Of a stretch of 64,000 bases of DNA, positions 62,954 through 64,000 are shown in pieces. The notes under the pieces are model-generated. The model was not told the origin of the DNA, searched no databases, and saw nothing but the letters and a program-made list of their open reading frames with translations. The DNA lies in the NCBI GenBank assembly GCA_020249925.1, contig JADCER010000015.1:81496-145495 (forward strand), written 5' to 3'. Source of the DNA: Roseomonas sp. Its GTDB lineage: Bacteria; Pseudomonadota; Alphaproteobacteria; Acetobacterales; Acetobacteraceae. Position 1 is the stretch's first letter. Each line of letters begins with the position of its first letter. Position numbers and translations under genes: made by a program.

Positions 62954-63820
62954 TCATCCCGCCAAATGCCGTCGCCGGATCACGCGCTGCATGAGCCCAT
63001 CCACCGGGCCGAACAGCACGGATATCGCCCAGGCCGCGCCCGCCATCAGCACAATCGCGGGGCCGCTCGGCAAATCGGCGTGATAGGACAGCAGCAGCCC
63101 AATCACACTCGCCACCACGGCTATGGCGGATGCCGCATAGACCATGCCGCTGATCTCCGCCGCCCAATGCCGCGCGGCAATGGCGGGTAGCATCATCAAG
63201 CCCACCGCCATCAGCGTGCCCAAAGCCAAAAACGCCGAGAGCATGTTCAGCACCACCAGCGCCATAAACACCAAATGCCAAAACCCGCCACGCGCGCCGG
63301 TCGCGGCGGCAAAGGCCGGGTCAAAACATTCCAGCACCAAGGGCCGCCACCCGATCGCGAGCAGCACCAGCGTCAGCGTCGCGACCCCCGCCATCAGCAG
63401 CAGCGCCGCATCATCCACGCCGAGCACGCTGCCGAACAGGATATGCTTCAAATCCCCGGCACCGCCGCCTATTGAAATCAGCGCGACACCAAGCCCAAGC
63501 GCCAGCAGGTAAAGTGCGGCCAATGTCGCATCTTCCCGCCCACCGGTAATGCGCGCCAAAGCCCCGGCACCCACCGCGACCATTAGCCCCGCCACCAGGC
63601 CACCAAACCAAAGCGCCGGCACGGAAAGCCCCGCGATCAGGAAGGCCACCGCCACCCCCGGCAAGGCCCCGTGGGACAGCACATCAGCCGTCAGGCTCAT
63701 GCGCCGCAGCATCAGGAAAACGCCAAGCGGCGGTGCTGCAATGGCAAGCGCGAGCGACCCCACCAAGGCGCGGCGCATGAAACCGAATTCGATAAAGGGG
63801 GCGAACAGCGCCTCAATCAT
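62954..63820 (-). CDS. Metal (zinc/manganese-type) ABC transporter permease, ZnuB-like
   Basis: MIEALFAPFIEFGFMRRALVGSLALAIAAPPLGVFLMLRRMSLTADVLSHGALPGVAVAFLIAG; multiple TM segments. The ORF-track extension to 63994 is translated repeat. Confidence 0.88.
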   Translation of the reverse strand: MIEALFAPFIEFGFMRRALVGSLALAIAAPPLGVFLMLRRMSLTADVLSHGALPGVAVAFLIAGLSVPALWFGGLVAGLMVAVGAGALARITGGREDATLAALYLLALGLGVALISIGGGAGDLKHILFGSVLGVDDAALLLMAGVATLTLVLLAIGWRPLVLECFDPAFAAATGARGGFWHLVFMALVVLNMLSAFLALGTLMAVGLMMLPAIAARHWAAEISGMVYAASAIAVVASVIGLLLSYHADLPSGPAIVLMAGAAWAISVLFGPVDGLMQRVIRRRHLAG

Positions 63821-63829
63821 GGTGCGCCG

Positions 63830-64000
63830 GAGCATTTTCAAGCCAAGTGGCACACTTGGCGGCTCGGAAAATGCGACCAAACAAAATCTTGTTTTCAAGC
63901 CAAGTGGCACACTTGGCGGCTCGGAAAATGCGACCAAACAAAATCTTGTTTTCAAGCCAAGTGGCACACTTGGCGGCTCGGAAAATGCGACCAAACAAAA
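63830..64000 (+). repeat. 57-bp palindromic element, three tandem copies
   Basis: TTTTCAAGCCAAGTGGCACACTTGGCGGCTCGGAAAATGCGACCAAACAAAATCTTG repeated from 63835, 63892 and 63949 (period 57, identical); continues to the window edge. Confidence 0.95.

Noticed and set aside
63821-63994. N-terminal extension of the ZnuB-like permease (VAFSEPPSVPLGLKTRFCL x3)
   Set aside because: Same repeat in another frame; the permease more likely starts at 63820 (MIEALFAPF).
63813-63998. 61-aa ORF with internal repeats MFGRIFRAAKCATWLENKIL...
   Set aside because: Translation of the 57-bp tandem palindromic repeat; period divisible by 3 keeps the frame open.

Overview
A gene-dense, high-GC alphaproteobacterial chromosome segment; Acetobacteraceae-like by gene content, which is inference. 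No rRNA, tRNA, CRISPR array, transposase or phage gene was recognised. Housekeeping blocks are thrB-rnhA-ispH, dnaK-dnaJ, the F1 ATP synthase operon atpHAGDC, ilvC, a leucine/isovalerate (liu-type) catabolic block, lutB-lutC and htpX/SDHAF4. Accessory content includes four orphan Bug/TctC-type solute-binding proteins, several hydrolases and oxidoreductases, a TetR-controlled monooxygenase/VOC pair and a zinc-homeostasis operon. The operon runs SBP, putative outer-membrane barrel, DUF1826, CobW GTPase, and has a Zur-like palindrome in its promoter. The strongest candidates for something under-described are: (i) a compact co-directional cluster at about 49.5-59.4 kb with a GT4 glycosyltransferase, a single-module, TE-less, fully reducing type I PKS and an alpha-oxoamine synthase overlapping the PKS by 4 bp. 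Its logic resembles fumonisin/sphingoid-base assembly and suggests a glycosylated amino-lipid. (ii) A family of 57-bp palindromic elements placed directly at gene 5' ends, one copy showing compensatory stem changes and one locus being a perfect 3x tandem array at the window edge. (iii) A 19-codon leader ORF whose stop overlaps the asparaginase start codon. All functional calls come from reading the translated proteins and motifs; no database search was run.
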